Below, piece after piece: positions 33,677 to 43,253 of a stretch of DNA of 64,000 nt (position 1 is its first letter; the number at the start of each line of letters is the position of its first letter). Source of the DNA: JAFDCJ01 sp964527835 (GTDB taxonomy: Bacteria > Desulfobacterota > Desulfobacteria > Desulfobacterales > JAFDCJ01). The position numbers and the translations under genes are program-made. The stretch lies in NCBI GenBank assembly GCA_964527835.1, contig CAZGNV010000014.1, forward strand, positions 18,626-82,625, written 5' to 3'. The notes beneath the pieces are model-generated. The model searched no databases and was not told the origin of the DNA. It worked only from the letters and a program-made list of their open reading frames with translations.

Positions 33677-34969
33677 GTGCCAACAATCCATGATGGATAT
33701 CTGTTCGTTACCGGAAAGGGCTGGCAGCTGATGCTTTCGGAAACAAGATTTAAAAACTACTTCGAGGTCTTCCGCGACATTTTGCGGGCCGTTCACTCCA
33801 GCACCAGCGTCAATGAGGTGCTGGATGTGGTGGTCAAAAAAACCACCGAAGTTTTGAACGCCAAGGGGGCTTTTTTAAGAATTCTCAACAAGGAAACCAA
33901 CCAGTTCGAGGTGGGCGCGGGCTACGGCATGGGGGAGCGCTACATGCACAAGGGCCCGGTGAGCACTGAAAAGATGCTGCCCCATCCGAGTGACCTGCAC
34001 CGGGTGATTATCATCACCGACATCTGGAATGCTCCCCGGGTGGAATACCCCCAGCAGGCCTGGGACGAGGGGGTGCGGATGATGCTGGACGTTCCGCTGG
34101 CCATCGAGGACCGGCTCATCGGCCTGATCCGCGTCTATCTTGAAAAGCAGCGCCGGTTTTCAGACGACGAGCTCGAATTCATCCTGACGGTGGCCGAGCA
34201 GTGCACCTGCATCATCGAACGCGTCCAGTTGATCGAATACCAGCAGGCCCACTTCACCCACCTGGCCACCCAGATGGAAAAAATGTCGTCGCTGGGACGC
34301 ATGGCCGCGGGCATCGCCCATGAAATCAACAACCCCCTGGGCGGCATCCTGCTGTTCGCCTCCAACATGAGCAAAAAAGTCGAGCCGGGCAGCCCCTTCG
34401 AAAAAGGCCTGAACATAATCATCCGCGAGACCCAGCGCTGTAAAACCATCATCCAGGGGCTGCTCGAGTTTGCCCGCGACAAAAAACCCCAAAAGGCGGC
34501 GGCCAACATCAATGACATCATCACCACCGCCGTGGGGGTGGTGCAAAACGAATTTTACCTCAAGCACGTCAATCTTGAAAAAAATCTGGCCCGCGACATG
34601 GTCCCGGCGCTGCTGGACGAAAACCAGATCGAGCAGGTGATTATCAACCTGCTGCTCAATGCCCTGCATGCCGTGGAAGATCACGGACGGGTTTCAATCA
34701 AAAGCCGGGTCAACGGGGAACAAAACACCATCACGGTGGAGATTGCCGACAACGGTTGCGGCATCCCGGCCAGCGAAGTCAAAAAAATCTTCGAGCCGTT
34801 TTACTCCACCCGCTCCGATGGAACCGGCCTCGGCCTGGCGGTCAGCTACGGCATCGTCAAAAATCACCAGGGAGAATTTCACGTGTACAGCGAGCCGGGC
34901 AAGGGCTCGCGTTTTACCATCGAACTGCCGGCAATGGCTGAAAACGCCGTGGCAAAGGAGGATGCATGA
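33677..34969 (+). CDS. Soluble GAF-domain histidine kinase
   Basis: 430 residues from GTG 33677; ATG 33731 (LSETRFKNYF onward) is an equally plausible start and would leave the GAF domain intact. GAF domain about 45-185 (LRAVHSSTSVNEVLDVVVKK, GAFLRILN), HisKA with GIAHEINNPLGG, and HATPase ending GTGLGLAVSYGIV. No membrane segments. The gene overlaps the next receiver gene by ATGA, so it is the likely phosphodonor for that receiver and for the operon's other regulators, and perhaps for the NtrC-type activator upstream. The GAF ligand cannot be deduced. Confidence 0.9.
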   Translation: MPTIHDGYLFVTGKGWQLMLSETRFKNYFEVFRDILRAVHSSTSVNEVLDVVVKKTTEVLNAKGAFLRILNKETNQFEVGAGYGMGERYMHKGPVSTEKMLPHPSDLHRVIIITDIWNAPRVEYPQQAWDEGVRMMLDVPLAIEDRLIGLIRVYLEKQRRFSDDELEFILTVAEQCTCIIERVQLIEYQQAHFTHLATQMEKMSSLGRMAAGIAHEINNPLGGILLFASNMSKKVEPGSPFEKGLNIIIRETQRCKTIIQGLLEFARDKKPQKAAANINDIITTAVGVVQNEFYLKHVNLEKNLARDMVPALLDENQIEQVIINLLLNALHAVEDHGRVSIKSRVNGEQNTITVEIADNGCGIPASEVKKIFEPFYSTRSDGTGLGLAVSYGIVKNHQGEFHVYSEPGKGSRFTIELPAMAENAVAKEDA

Positions 34970-35352
34970 AACCGCTTGAGGTACTGGTCATCGATGATGA
35001 AAGCGTGATCTGTGATGCCTGCGAGATGGTGCTGTCGGAAAAAGGCCACAGCGTGGCAATAAGCACCAACGGCACCGACGGCCTGCGCGCCATCCGCCAG
35101 CAGGCCTATGACATCGTGCTGCTGGACATGAAGCTGCCGGATATGGACGGCATGCAGATTCTCAAAACCGTGCTGGAAGAAAAGCCCGACCTGTGCATCA
35201 TTGTCATGACCGGCTATTCCAGCATCTCCAATGCCGTGGAGGCCATCAAGCAGGGCGCCGATAACTATCTGGCCAAGCCCTTTACCGATGATGAACTGAT
35301 CGAGGCCGTCGAGAAGGCCTGTCAGGATAAAAGAACCATAAAGAGGCAGTAA
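34966..35352 (+). CDS. Stand-alone CheY-like receiver
   Basis: 128 residues, a single receiver with all phosphorylation residues (VIDDESV, LLDMKLPD, MTGYSS, YLAKPFTDDE) and no output domain. It overlaps the kinase gene by 4 bases and ends 35 bases before the selenoprotein HdrA. It is closest within the window to the receiver of the NtrC-type protein at 31211. It could be a phosphate sink or, by analogy with the HdrA that carries a fused receiver in the other operon, a trans-acting receiver for this HdrA. The second idea is inference. Confidence 0.9.
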   Translation: MKPLEVLVIDDESVICDACEMVLSEKGHSVAISTNGTDGLRAIRQQAYDIVLLDMKLPDMDGMQILKTVLEEKPDLCIIVMTGYSSISNAVEAIKQGADNYLAKPFTDDELIEAVEKACQDKRTIKRQ

Positions 35353-35387
35353 AACCCCTGCCCGGCAAAAAGGGAAGGAACATCCCC

Positions 35388-38300
35388 ATGAGCAATATTG
35401 ACACCGATTCAGCGCTGCAGGGTGCGGTTATGGTTGTCGGCGGCGGCATTGCCGGCATGCAGGCCGCCCTGGATCTGGCCAACGCCGGCTATTATGTCTA
35501 CCTGGTGGAAAAATCGCCTGCCATCGGCGGGGCCATGGCCCAGCTGGACAAGACTTTCCCCACCAATGACTGCTCGATGTGAATCATCTCACCGAAACTG
35601 GTCGAGGTCGGCCGGCACATCAACATCGAGCTGCTCACCCTTGCCGAGGTGCAATCCGTCTCCGGCGAACAGGGCGACTTTGAAGTCACTGTTTTGCAGC
35701 ACCCGCGCTACGTGGATGTGGATAAATGCATTGCCTGCGGGATGTGTGCGGAAAAATGCCCTAAAAAAGTGGAGGACGTCTACAATGAGGGGCTGATCAA
35801 ACGCAAAGCCATTTATGTGCCCTATTCCCAGGCCGTACCGCTCAAGTACACCATCGATGCCGACAGCTGCATTTACCTGACCAGGCAAAAATGCGGCGCC
35901 TGCGAAAAAATCTGCCCGTCGGGGGCCATCAATTTCAACGACACGCAAAAAACCATTTCCCTGCAGGTGGGCTCGATCATCCTGGCGCCGGGATTTGCCG
36001 CCTTTGATCCCACCGGCTTTGACACTTACGCTTACGCCCGGCTGCCGAACGTGGTGACCTCCCTGGAGTTCGAGCGCATCCTTTCAGCCACCGGCCCCTA
36101 TGACGGCCGTCTGCTCTGTCCGTCAAGCATGGCCGGCAAGCACCCGCAGGGCATGCCGCCGCGCAAGATCGCCTGGCTGCAATGCATCGGATCGCGGGAT
36201 ACCAATCGCTGCGACAACGGGTACTGTTCTTCGGTGTGCTGCATGGTCGCCGTCAAACAGGCGGTCATGGCCATGGATCACAGCGAAGCTGCGCTGGATT
36301 GCGCTGTCTTTTACATGGACATGCGCACCCAGGGCAAGGATTTCGACCGCTATTACGAAAACGCCAGGACAAAAGGCGTGCGTTTCATTGCCGCCAGAAT
36401 CCACACCATCGATCCGGTGCCCGCCGGCGATGGACTGCGAATGCGCTATGTCGATGAAAGCGGCCGCTGCCGGGAAGAAACCTTCGACATGGTGGTACTG
36501 TCCACCGGGATTCAAATCAGCCGGGAGACCATCGCGCTTGCCAGTACCCTGGGAGTGGAGCTGGATCGATATCACTTCACCCGCAGCGATGGATTTCACC
36601 CGGTCAGCACCTCGGTGCCGGGCATCTATGCCTGCGGCGTATTTACCGGCCCCAAGGATATTCCCCAATCGGTAATGGAGGCAAGTGCCGCGGCGTGTGC
36701 GGCCACCGAAAACCTGGCTTCCGCCCGCAACAGTCGGACCCGAACACTTGAAACCCCGGTCGAACGCGATGTGAGCCGCGAAGAACCGCGCATCGGGGTG
36801 TTCGTCTGCAACTGCGGCATCAACATCGGTGGCATTGTGCGGGTGCCGGAGGTGGCCGCGTACGCCAGAAGCCTGCCCGGCGTGGTGTACGTGGAAGAAA
36901 ATCTTTTTACCTGTTCCCAGGACACCCAGGACAAGATGACGCAAGTCATCCGGCAGCAGAATCTCAACCGGGTCGTGGTGGCCGCCTGCACGCCCAGAAC
37001 CCACGAACCCCTCTTCCAGGAGACTTTAATCAATGCCGGGTTAAACCGCTACCTGATCGAAATGGCCAATATCCGCAATCAGGACTCCTGGGTGCATTCC
37101 AGCGATCCGGAGGCGGCCACCGAAAAGGCCAAGGACCTCGTGCGCATGGCCGTGGCCAAGGTCTTTTTCGGTGCCCCCCTGCAGCAGACCGATCTGCCCG
37201 TCAGCCGCCACGCCCTGGTGGTGGGTGCCGGGGTGGCCGGCATGACCGCCGCGCTGGCACTGGCCCGGCAGGGATATCCTGTCCACCTGGTGGAAAAATC
37301 CGAACAGCCCGGGGGCAACGCCCGCCGCCTCAACCGGACTTTCCGGGATGAAGACATCCAGCAATACCTGGTCGACTTGATCCAACAGGTCAAAAGGCAA
37401 AAAGGCATCCGGCTGCACCTGGACACCGTCATTGAACAGGTAGAGGGGTTTGTCGGCAACTTCAAGACCGTGCTGTCCAAGGGATCTGCTCGCGAAACGA
37501 TAGAACATGGGGTCGTCATCCTGGCCACCGGCGCCGAAGAGTACCGGCCGGATGAATATTTATACGGGCAGCATGCCGCCGTGGTCACGCACCTTGAAAT
37601 GGACGAATTCCTGCGCAACAACGACAACCGCATTGTTCGCGCCCGGGAGGTGGTGTTCATCCAGTGCGTGGGCTCCAGGAACAAACAGCACCCTTACTGC
37701 TCCAAGGTGTGCTGCACCCATACGATCCAGAGCGCCCTGGAGCTCAAGCGCCGCAACCCGGCGACCGACGTTTACGTCCTGTACCGCGACATCCGCACTT
37801 ACGGTCAAAGAGAAGCCCTTTACCGGGAGGCCAGAAATCAAGGCGTGCTGTTCTTCCGCTACGATCCGGATGAAAAACCGGAAGTCACGGCCGGGGGCAA
37901 CCAGGTGGCGGTAAAGTTCAAAGACCCTGTACTGGGGCGCAAAATAAGGGTCAATGCGGACATCGTCTGCCTGGCGGCCGCCATTGTGGCCCGGGACAAT
38001 ACCGGCCTGAACCAGTTGTTCAAGGTTCCCGTGGATGCCGACGGCTGGCTGCTGGAGGCCCACCAGAAACTGCAGCCGGTGGAATTTGCCACCGAGGGCA
38101 TTTTTCTTTGCGGCCTGGCCCATTACCCGAAACCCATCGAAGAAAGCATCGCCCAGGCCAGGGCCGCCGCCGCCAAGGCGCTCACGGTGCTGGCCCGGGA
38201 CAATATCAGGGTCGGCGGCATTGTCACCCATATCGATCCCGCCAAATGTTCCGGCTGTCTCGGGTGCATCAACGTGTGCCCCTTCGGGGCCATCACTTTC

Positions 38301-38450
38301 AATACGGATAGAAAAATCGCTGAAGTCAATCCGGCCCTGTGCAAGGGATGCGGCGCCTGCGCGGCGGCCTGCCCTTCGGAAGCGCCGGTGCTGCTGGGCT
38401 TCAGCAATCAACAGCTTTACGCTCAGATTAAAAGCGCCATGAACCAGTAA
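35388..38450 (+). CDS. hdrA: HdrA selenoprotein (internal UGA = Sec65)
   Basis: 1020 residues when the TGA at 35580-35582 is read as selenocysteine. The frame continues without other stops. Around the UGA the sequence is TNDCSM-U-IISPKLVEVG, aligning with TLDCAACIGTPKM in the HdrA-GltD fusion, so Sec replaces the second Cys of a CxxC. Then come a ferredoxin pair (CIACGMCAEKCP, CGACEKICPSG), CIGSRD and YCSSVCCM, a middle domain with CNCGINIGG, a second FAD half (VVGAGVAGMTAALALARQGY), CVGSRN and YCSKVCC, and a C-terminal 2[4Fe-4S] domain (CSGCLGCINVCP, CKGCGACAAACP). Sec-containing HdrA is known in archaea and some deltaproteobacteria. ATG 35388 follows GGGAAGGAA. Electron bifurcation with the downstream MvhD and formate dehydrogenase is the probable role. 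Confidence 0.93.
35580..35611 (+). promoter_or_regulatory. UGA-Sec codon and candidate bacterial SECIS in hdrA
   Basis: After the TGA (35580-35582), CCGA (35592-35595) pairs with TCGG (35608-35611) and CT with AG around a GGTCG loop whose first G is 18 bases from the UGA. A GGUC apical loop at this distance fits SelB recognition as in E. coli fdhF. The stem is short, so this is the weakest of the three. Confidence 0.6.
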
Positions 38451-38459
38451 GGAGCAACC

Positions 38460-38942
38460 GTGAAAGACAAACCGTTCGAACCGAAGATTCTGGCATTTGT
38501 GTGCAACTGGTGCGCCTATGGGGCGGCGGATCTGGCCGGCGTCAGCCGCCTGCAGTATCCGCCCAACATACGGCTGGTGCGCGTCATGTGCTCGGCCACC
38601 GTATCACCGCACCACATTTTGCGCGCCCTGCAGGACGGGGCTGACGGCGTGCTGGTGGGCGGGTGACACATCGGCGACTGCCATTACCTGTATGGTAATT
38701 ACATGACGGTCAAGCGGATCACCTTTTTGCAGGAACTGCTGGCGTTTACGGGTTTGCAGGACCGTGTGCACCTGGCATGGATCTCCTCGGCCGAAGCGCA
38801 AAAGTTCGTTGAGGTGGTCACCGAATTTACCGAAAAGATCAGAACCCTGGGTCCCAACCCCCTGGCCGCTTATTCGGAAAAATGGAAGGCGCCCGCACCC
38901 CGGGCCATTGGCCCGCAGGCGGCTTTAAGGAGTATTTCATGA
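38460..38942 (+). CDS. mvhD: MvhD selenoprotein (internal UGA = Sec69)
   Basis: 160 residues reading TGA 38664-38666 as selenocysteine; GTG start with AAGGAG overlapping the HdrA stop. FVCNWCAYGAADLAG, RVMCSAT, then GVLVGG-U-HIGDCHYLYGNY. The Cys paralogue at 7914-8336 has SGCNPGDCHY at the same place, so the UGA aligns exactly with a conserved ligand or active-site Cys. MvhD/VhuD with Sec is known in methanogens and sulfate reducers. The [2Fe-2S] protein would relay electrons from formate dehydrogenase to HdrA. The stop overlaps the start of the next gene (ATGA). Confidence 0.95.
38664..38699 (+). promoter_or_regulatory. UGA-Sec codon and SECIS hairpin in mvhD
   Basis: ATTACC (38683-38688) pairs perfectly with GGTAAT (38694-38699) around a TGTAT loop, 22 bases after the UGA, which is within the usual SECIS window. 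Confidence 0.7.
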
Positions 38943-39757
38943 AGGTGAAGATCAAACACTGGCTTGAAGAGGGAACCATCGATGTTTTCCTGGGCTATAA
39001 AATGCTCGCCGGGCATCCGCTGCCCCATTGCTTTACCCGCGGGCACCTCGAAGAGCTCGATGAATTGGTGGTCGGCCAGGCGCGCTACTCGCTGGAAAAA
39101 ATCGCCACCCACCTTACGGCTGTAGACCCGGACATCAAAATCGGGATGCTGGCCCGGGACTGCAACCAGCGGGCCCTGAACGTGCTGGTTATCTGGAACC
39201 AGCTCAAGGAAGAAAACATCGAAACGATCAACGTCAACTGCTGTCCTTCCAACCTCAAGGAACACGGGGACTGCTCCTACCTGGAGCCGCACTCCGCTGG
39301 AGCCTACAAAAAGCAGGTGGGGGTGGACAACAACCTGCAGCCGCATCAGATGCCTCCGGAGGATCCTTCCCGGCGGCTGGAGCGTTGGATGTATGAGTTC
39401 CAGAAATGCATCAAGTGTTACGGGTGCCGCAATATCTGCCCGGTCTGCTTTTGCACGGAGTGCAGCCTGGAGCACAAGCAGCTTGTGGGACCCGGCACCC
39501 TGCCGCCGGAAATCCCGATTTTTCACCTGGTGCGGGCCGTACACATGGCCGGCCGCTGCATTGACTGCGGCCTGTGCGAGGATGCCTGCCCGATGGACAT
39601 CCCGCTGCGGCTGCTGTATCGCAAGGTCAATGAAATCGTGCGCAACGTTTTTGATTATCAAACCGGCGCCGGCGCGCAGCAATCGCCCTTTAACATACTC
39701 GGCGATGCGGTAGCCCTGGAGCCGAAACCGTTGAACATCGCTGAAACGCAAAATTAA
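38939..39757 (+). CDS. FrhB/FdhB-like iron-sulfur linker subunit
   Basis: 272 residues from ATG 38939 (AAGGAG 6 bases upstream, overlapping the mvhD stop); an upstream ATG at 38882 lies inside mvhD and is rejected. The N-terminal region is a shortened relative of the FrhB-like protein at 6498-7640 (KIGMLARDCNQRALNVLVIW). The C-terminus has two [4Fe-4S] motifs (CIKCYGCRNICPVCFCTEC and CIDCGLCEDACP). It sits between MvhD and the formate dehydrogenase catalytic subunit and so probably joins them. It could be named formate dehydrogenase beta-like; a flavin or NAD site is not evident. Confidence 0.82.
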   Translation: MKVKIKHWLEEGTIDVFLGYKMLAGHPLPHCFTRGHLEELDELVVGQARYSLEKIATHLTAVDPDIKIGMLARDCNQRALNVLVIWNQLKEENIETINVNCCPSNLKEHGDCSYLEPHSAGAYKKQVGVDNNLQPHQMPPEDPSRRLERWMYEFQKCIKCYGCRNICPVCFCTECSLEHKQLVGPGTLPPEIPIFHLVRAVHMAGRCIDCGLCEDACPMDIPLRLLYRKVNEIVRNVFDYQTGAGAQQSPFNILGDAVALEPKPLNIAETQN

Positions 39758-39784
39758 AAGCCGTTGATTCTAAAGGAGAGGCAA

Positions 39785-41827
39785 ATGCAGTGCAAACTAG
39801 TCCCCTCGGTGTGTTCCTACTGTGGAACCGGTTGTGGCATCCTTTTTGAGGTCATTGACGGAAAAATCAACAGCACGCTGCCCATGAAAACCCATCCGGT
39901 CAATGAGGGCAAACTGTGCATCAAGGGCTGGAACCTGCATGAACATGTCAACAGTTTTATGCGCCTGAAAAAGCCGCTGGTAAAAATATCGGGCCGCTTT
40001 ATCACCACCGAATGGGACGAGGCCATCGCGCTGACCGCCGACCGTCTGCAGGAAATCGTCGCCAAATACGGGCCGGACAGCGTCGGGGTGCTGGTGTCGG
40101 CCAAGCTGACCAACGAGGAAAATTATCTGGCACAAAAGTTCGCCCGCGCGGTGATCGGCACCAACAATGTCGATCATTGCGCCCGCCTGTGACATTCCTC
40201 CACGGTGGCCGGTCTGGCCGCCGCCTTCGGCAGCGGGGCAATGACCAATTCGATTGCCGAAATTGAAGATGCCGGCTGCATCTTTGTGATCGGCTCCAAC
40301 ACCACCGCCTGCCATCCGCTGATCGCCCGGCGCATCATCCGGGCCAAGGAAAAAGGGGCCCGGCTGGTTGTCGCCGACCCGCGCCGCATTCAACTGAGCC
40401 GGTTTGCCGACGTGGCCGTCCAGCACCGGCTGGGAAGCGATGTGGCCCTGTTAAACGGCATGATGCACATGATCATCAAAAACGGCTGGCAGGCTGACGA
40501 TTACATCCAGCTGCGCACCGAAGGTTACGCAGAGCTTGAACAGACGGTGGCCGCCTATACCCCCGAGCGGGTCCAGCAGATCACCGGCGTGCCGCCGGCT
40601 GAGCTTAAGCGCATGGCCGAGCTGTATGCCACCCATCGGCCCGGATCGCTGCTGTATGCCATGGGCATCACCCAGCACACCACCGGCGTGGACAATGTCA
40701 AGTCCTGCTGCAACCTGGCCATGCTGTGCGGCTACGTGGGGATTTATGGGGGGGGCGTCAATCCCTTGCGGGGCCAGAACAATGTCCAGGGGGCCTGCGA
40801 CATGGGAGGGCTGCCCGATGTGTTTCCCGGCTACCAGAAGGTGAGCGACCCCGAGGTGGTGGAAAAATTTTCCAAGGCCTGGGGGCGCAAGCTTTCTTTC
40901 CGGCCGGGGCTTACCATCACCGACATGATCCCGGCCATGCTGGAAGGCAAACTGAAAGGCATGCTGATCATCGGCGAAAACCCCAAGCTCAGCGATCCGG
41001 ACTGGAACCATCTCAGCCATGCCTTGAAAAACCTCGAGTTTCTGGCGGTCCAGGAACTGTTTTTATCCGAGACGGCCCAGGTGGCCGACGTGGTGCTGGC
41101 TGCGGCCTCCTCGGCTGAAAAAGAAGGCACCTTCACCAACACCGAGCGGCGCTGCATGCGCATCCGCCAGGCCATCGAACCCATCGGCCAATCGCTGCCG
41201 GACTGGGATATCATCAGCCGGCTTTCCAATGCCATGGGGTACGAAATGGACTACAGCCGCCCGGAGGACATCTTCAACGAGATGACCCAGCTGGTCAAAA
41301 CCTATGCCGGGATGACCTACGAACGGCTGGGCATCGACGGTTTGCAGTGGCCCTGCCCGAACCGCGAGCATCCCGGCACGGCCTACCTGCACAAGGACCG
41401 GTTCACGCGCGGCAAGGGAAAGTTTCACGCCATTGAGTACCGTGATCCGGCCGAGCTGCCCGATGCGCAGTATCCCTATTTTCTGACCACCGGCCGAATG
41501 TTCGCCCATTTTCATACCGGTACCATGACCCGCATCTCGCCGCACCTGGACATTGAACAGACCACCGGTTATGTGAGCATCAACCCGGAAGATGCCGGGT
41601 CACTGGGGGTCAAAGAGGGCGACATGCTGGTGCTGTCTTCACGCCGGGGCCGCATGGAAGCCCCGGCCCGCTTGAGCGCTTCGGTGGAACCCGGCACCGT
41701 GTTTTTGCCGATCCACTTCGGGGAAAACCCGACCAACGTGCTGACCAATGCGCAGGCGGTGGACCCCCTGGCCAAGATTCCCGAATTCAAGGTCAGTGCT
41801 GTCAAGGTGGAAAAACTGACGGCCTGA
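39785..41827 (+). CDS. fdhA: Formate dehydrogenase catalytic subunit, selenoprotein (Sec136)
   Basis: 680 residues, reading TGA 40190-40192 as selenocysteine; ATG 39785 follows AAAGGAGAGG. N-terminal [4Fe-4S] site CSYCGTGCG with Cys45, the conserved Lys in CIKGWN, then NNVDHCARL-U-HSSTVAG, the active-site context of Sec formate dehydrogenases. Molybdopterin motifs follow (NNVQGACDMGG, GENP, FLTTGRMFAHFHTGTMT), ending with the C-terminal aspartate-decarboxylase-like cap. No Tat signal, so cytoplasmic, like FdhF (about 715 residues). With HdrA, MvhD and the Fe-S linker it would couple formate oxidation, or CO2 reduction, to ferredoxin and a second acceptor. Mo versus W is not determinable. Confidence 0.96.
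40190..40222 (+). promoter_or_regulatory. UGA-Sec codon and SECIS hairpin in fdhA
   Basis: GGTGGCC (40204-40210) pairs with GGCCGCC (40216-40222; one G-U) around the loop GGTCT, 18 bases after the UGA. The loop is the same GGUCU that SelB binds in E. coli fdhF. Confidence 0.88.
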
Positions 41828-41858
41828 AGCATCAACTGTTGTCAGGAGGAAAAAAGAT

Positions 41859-42485
41859 ATGAAAAAAATCCGTATTCTCGTAATGGAAGACGATCCGACC
41901 ATCTCTTCGGCCCTGGACATGATTCTGTCCGAAGCCGGCTATGAGGTCGATGTGGCCGAAACCGGCGAAGCCGCCCTGGAATTGTTTGATCACAAACGCT
42001 ATTATTTATTGATCGCCGACCTGAAATTGCCCGGCATCAACGGCATGGAAGTCATCCGGCAGGTGAAAGAAAAAAAGCCCAAAACCCAGGTCATCGTCAT
42101 CACGGGGGTGGGCACCCAGCCCATCGCTGAAGAGGCCCTGGCCCTGGGCGCCCACGACTTTCTGCCCAAGCCATTTACCGATGACCAGATCAAAACCGCC
42201 ATTGATGACGTGCTCAAACACCATGATGCCGGACCCTTTCAGCTTTTCTCCCTGATTCAAAAACGCGAGGTGCTCGGTGTGTTGAGCCGGGCGGCCGATG
42301 ACGAAAAATTCTGGGATGAGCTGATGGAACTGGGCTCCAAGGCGCTGGACAAATACCAACTGATCAGCGACGCCAAGGCCGCCATCGCATCGGGGGATTT
42401 GAAGTGGATCAATGAGAACGTCGGAGAGTTGAACCAGAAGCAGCTGGCATTTATCTTCAAGCGGCTGGAAAGGGAATCCTATTGA
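41859..42485 (+). CDS. Response regulator with the same uncharacterised C-terminal domain
   Basis: 208 residues; AGGAGG lies 10 bases before the ATG. Receiver about 1-120 (VMEDDPT, IADLKLPG, FLPKPFTDD). The C-terminal domain (about 135-208) matches that of the regulator at 32974-33663: VLSRAADDEKFWDEL, then DAKAAIASGDLKWINENV, then QLAFIFKRLERE. The two related regulators thus open and close the operon. The shared domain is well conserved although the receivers have diverged, pointing to a common target. No DNA-binding motif is seen. Confidence 0.87.
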   Translation: MKKIRILVMEDDPTISSALDMILSEAGYEVDVAETGEAALELFDHKRYYLLIADLKLPGINGMEVIRQVKEKKPKTQVIVITGVGTQPIAEEALALGAHDFLPKPFTDDQIKTAIDDVLKHHDAGPFQLFSLIQKREVLGVLSRAADDEKFWDELMELGSKALDKYQLISDAKAAIASGDLKWINENVGELNQKQLAFIFKRLERESY

Positions 42486-42547
42486 CAAATTTTGTGGGGG
42501 CAATTTCCTGGCCAAATGGATGGATCCGCAGGGTTTCACGGATGGCG

Positions 42548-43174
42548 CTAAAACTCTCTCAATGACTCCTGAATGCCTTTGTGCATTTCATACCAGTAGC
42601 TCAGGGCGGCCTCTTTTCTGTTGGCGGCGAAATTGTCAATCCATTTAAGCAGCTGCGCGTCATTGTTGCCTTCCACGGCATGCTGACGGATGAGGAAGGT
42701 TTGAACGTAATCAATATTGCGTTGTGACTCCCAGTAGATGGAAGCGTTGCGGCTGCTGATTCTGCTGGCGGTAATGCGGTTGTTTTCCAGGTACTGTTTT
42801 TTCAGATCAAAGAGGGACCCCATGATATCCGGGAGCATCTCCTCGGCCCAGGAACGGTGAAAACGACAGCAGCCGAGATTGTCCATAATCAGTTCACCGC
42901 GCAAACGCCGGGCCCCGAAACGGCCGACTTCTCTGGGAGGCAGAAAATCCTTATCGTAGTGCATGTAATATTTTCCCATAATCGCCATGGGAGACAGCAC
43001 ACCCGGCGTCCAGTACTGATTGGGCGCCATCCAGCCTTTGCGCACATAAGCATTGTAGACAAAGCAATCTCTTACCTTGTCGCCTTTGGCTCTTGACAGC
43101 TGGCGGGCGAATTTTCTGGCTCCCTGCGACAGGTCCAACAGACCCCTTTTTTCGATAATGGCATCCAGCAGCTG
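42548..43174 (-). pseudogene. C-terminal fragment of a second aldehyde:ferredoxin oxidoreductase
   Basis: About 208 codons closely similar (I estimate more than 80 percent identity) to the last third of the full AOR at 43570-45444, from QLLDAIIEKRG to the common end GIQESLREF, but in opposite orientation. Upstream the frame meets an in-frame TAG (43177-43175) and then foreign receiver sequence, so the first two thirds, with tungstopterin and [4Fe-4S] ligands, are missing. It cannot be an active enzyme. The divergence shows it came from an older paralogue, not a fresh copy of its neighbour. Confidence 0.85.
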
Positions 43175-43177
43175 CTA

Positions 43178-43253
43178 GTCTTCAAAGGGTTTTTGCAAAA
43201 AGTCCACCGCTCCGGCCTTCAGCGCCCTAACGCTCATGGGCACGGTGCCATGC
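43178..43253 (-). pseudogene. Scrap of a FixJ/NtrC-type receiver (GAVDFLQKPFED end)
   Basis: The reverse strand encodes GHGTVPMSVRALKAG and AVDFLQKPFED, the last strand and helix of a response-regulator receiver, ending at the TAG that begins the AOR fragment. The DNA for GAVDFLQKPFED is almost the same as the scrap ending the mosaic pseudogene at 25.55 kb. Confidence 0.75.

Noticed and set aside
43175..43177. In-frame TAG in the receiver-AOR chimera as pyrrolysine
   Set aside because: It marks the junction between two unrelated fragments, not a conserved position in any family.
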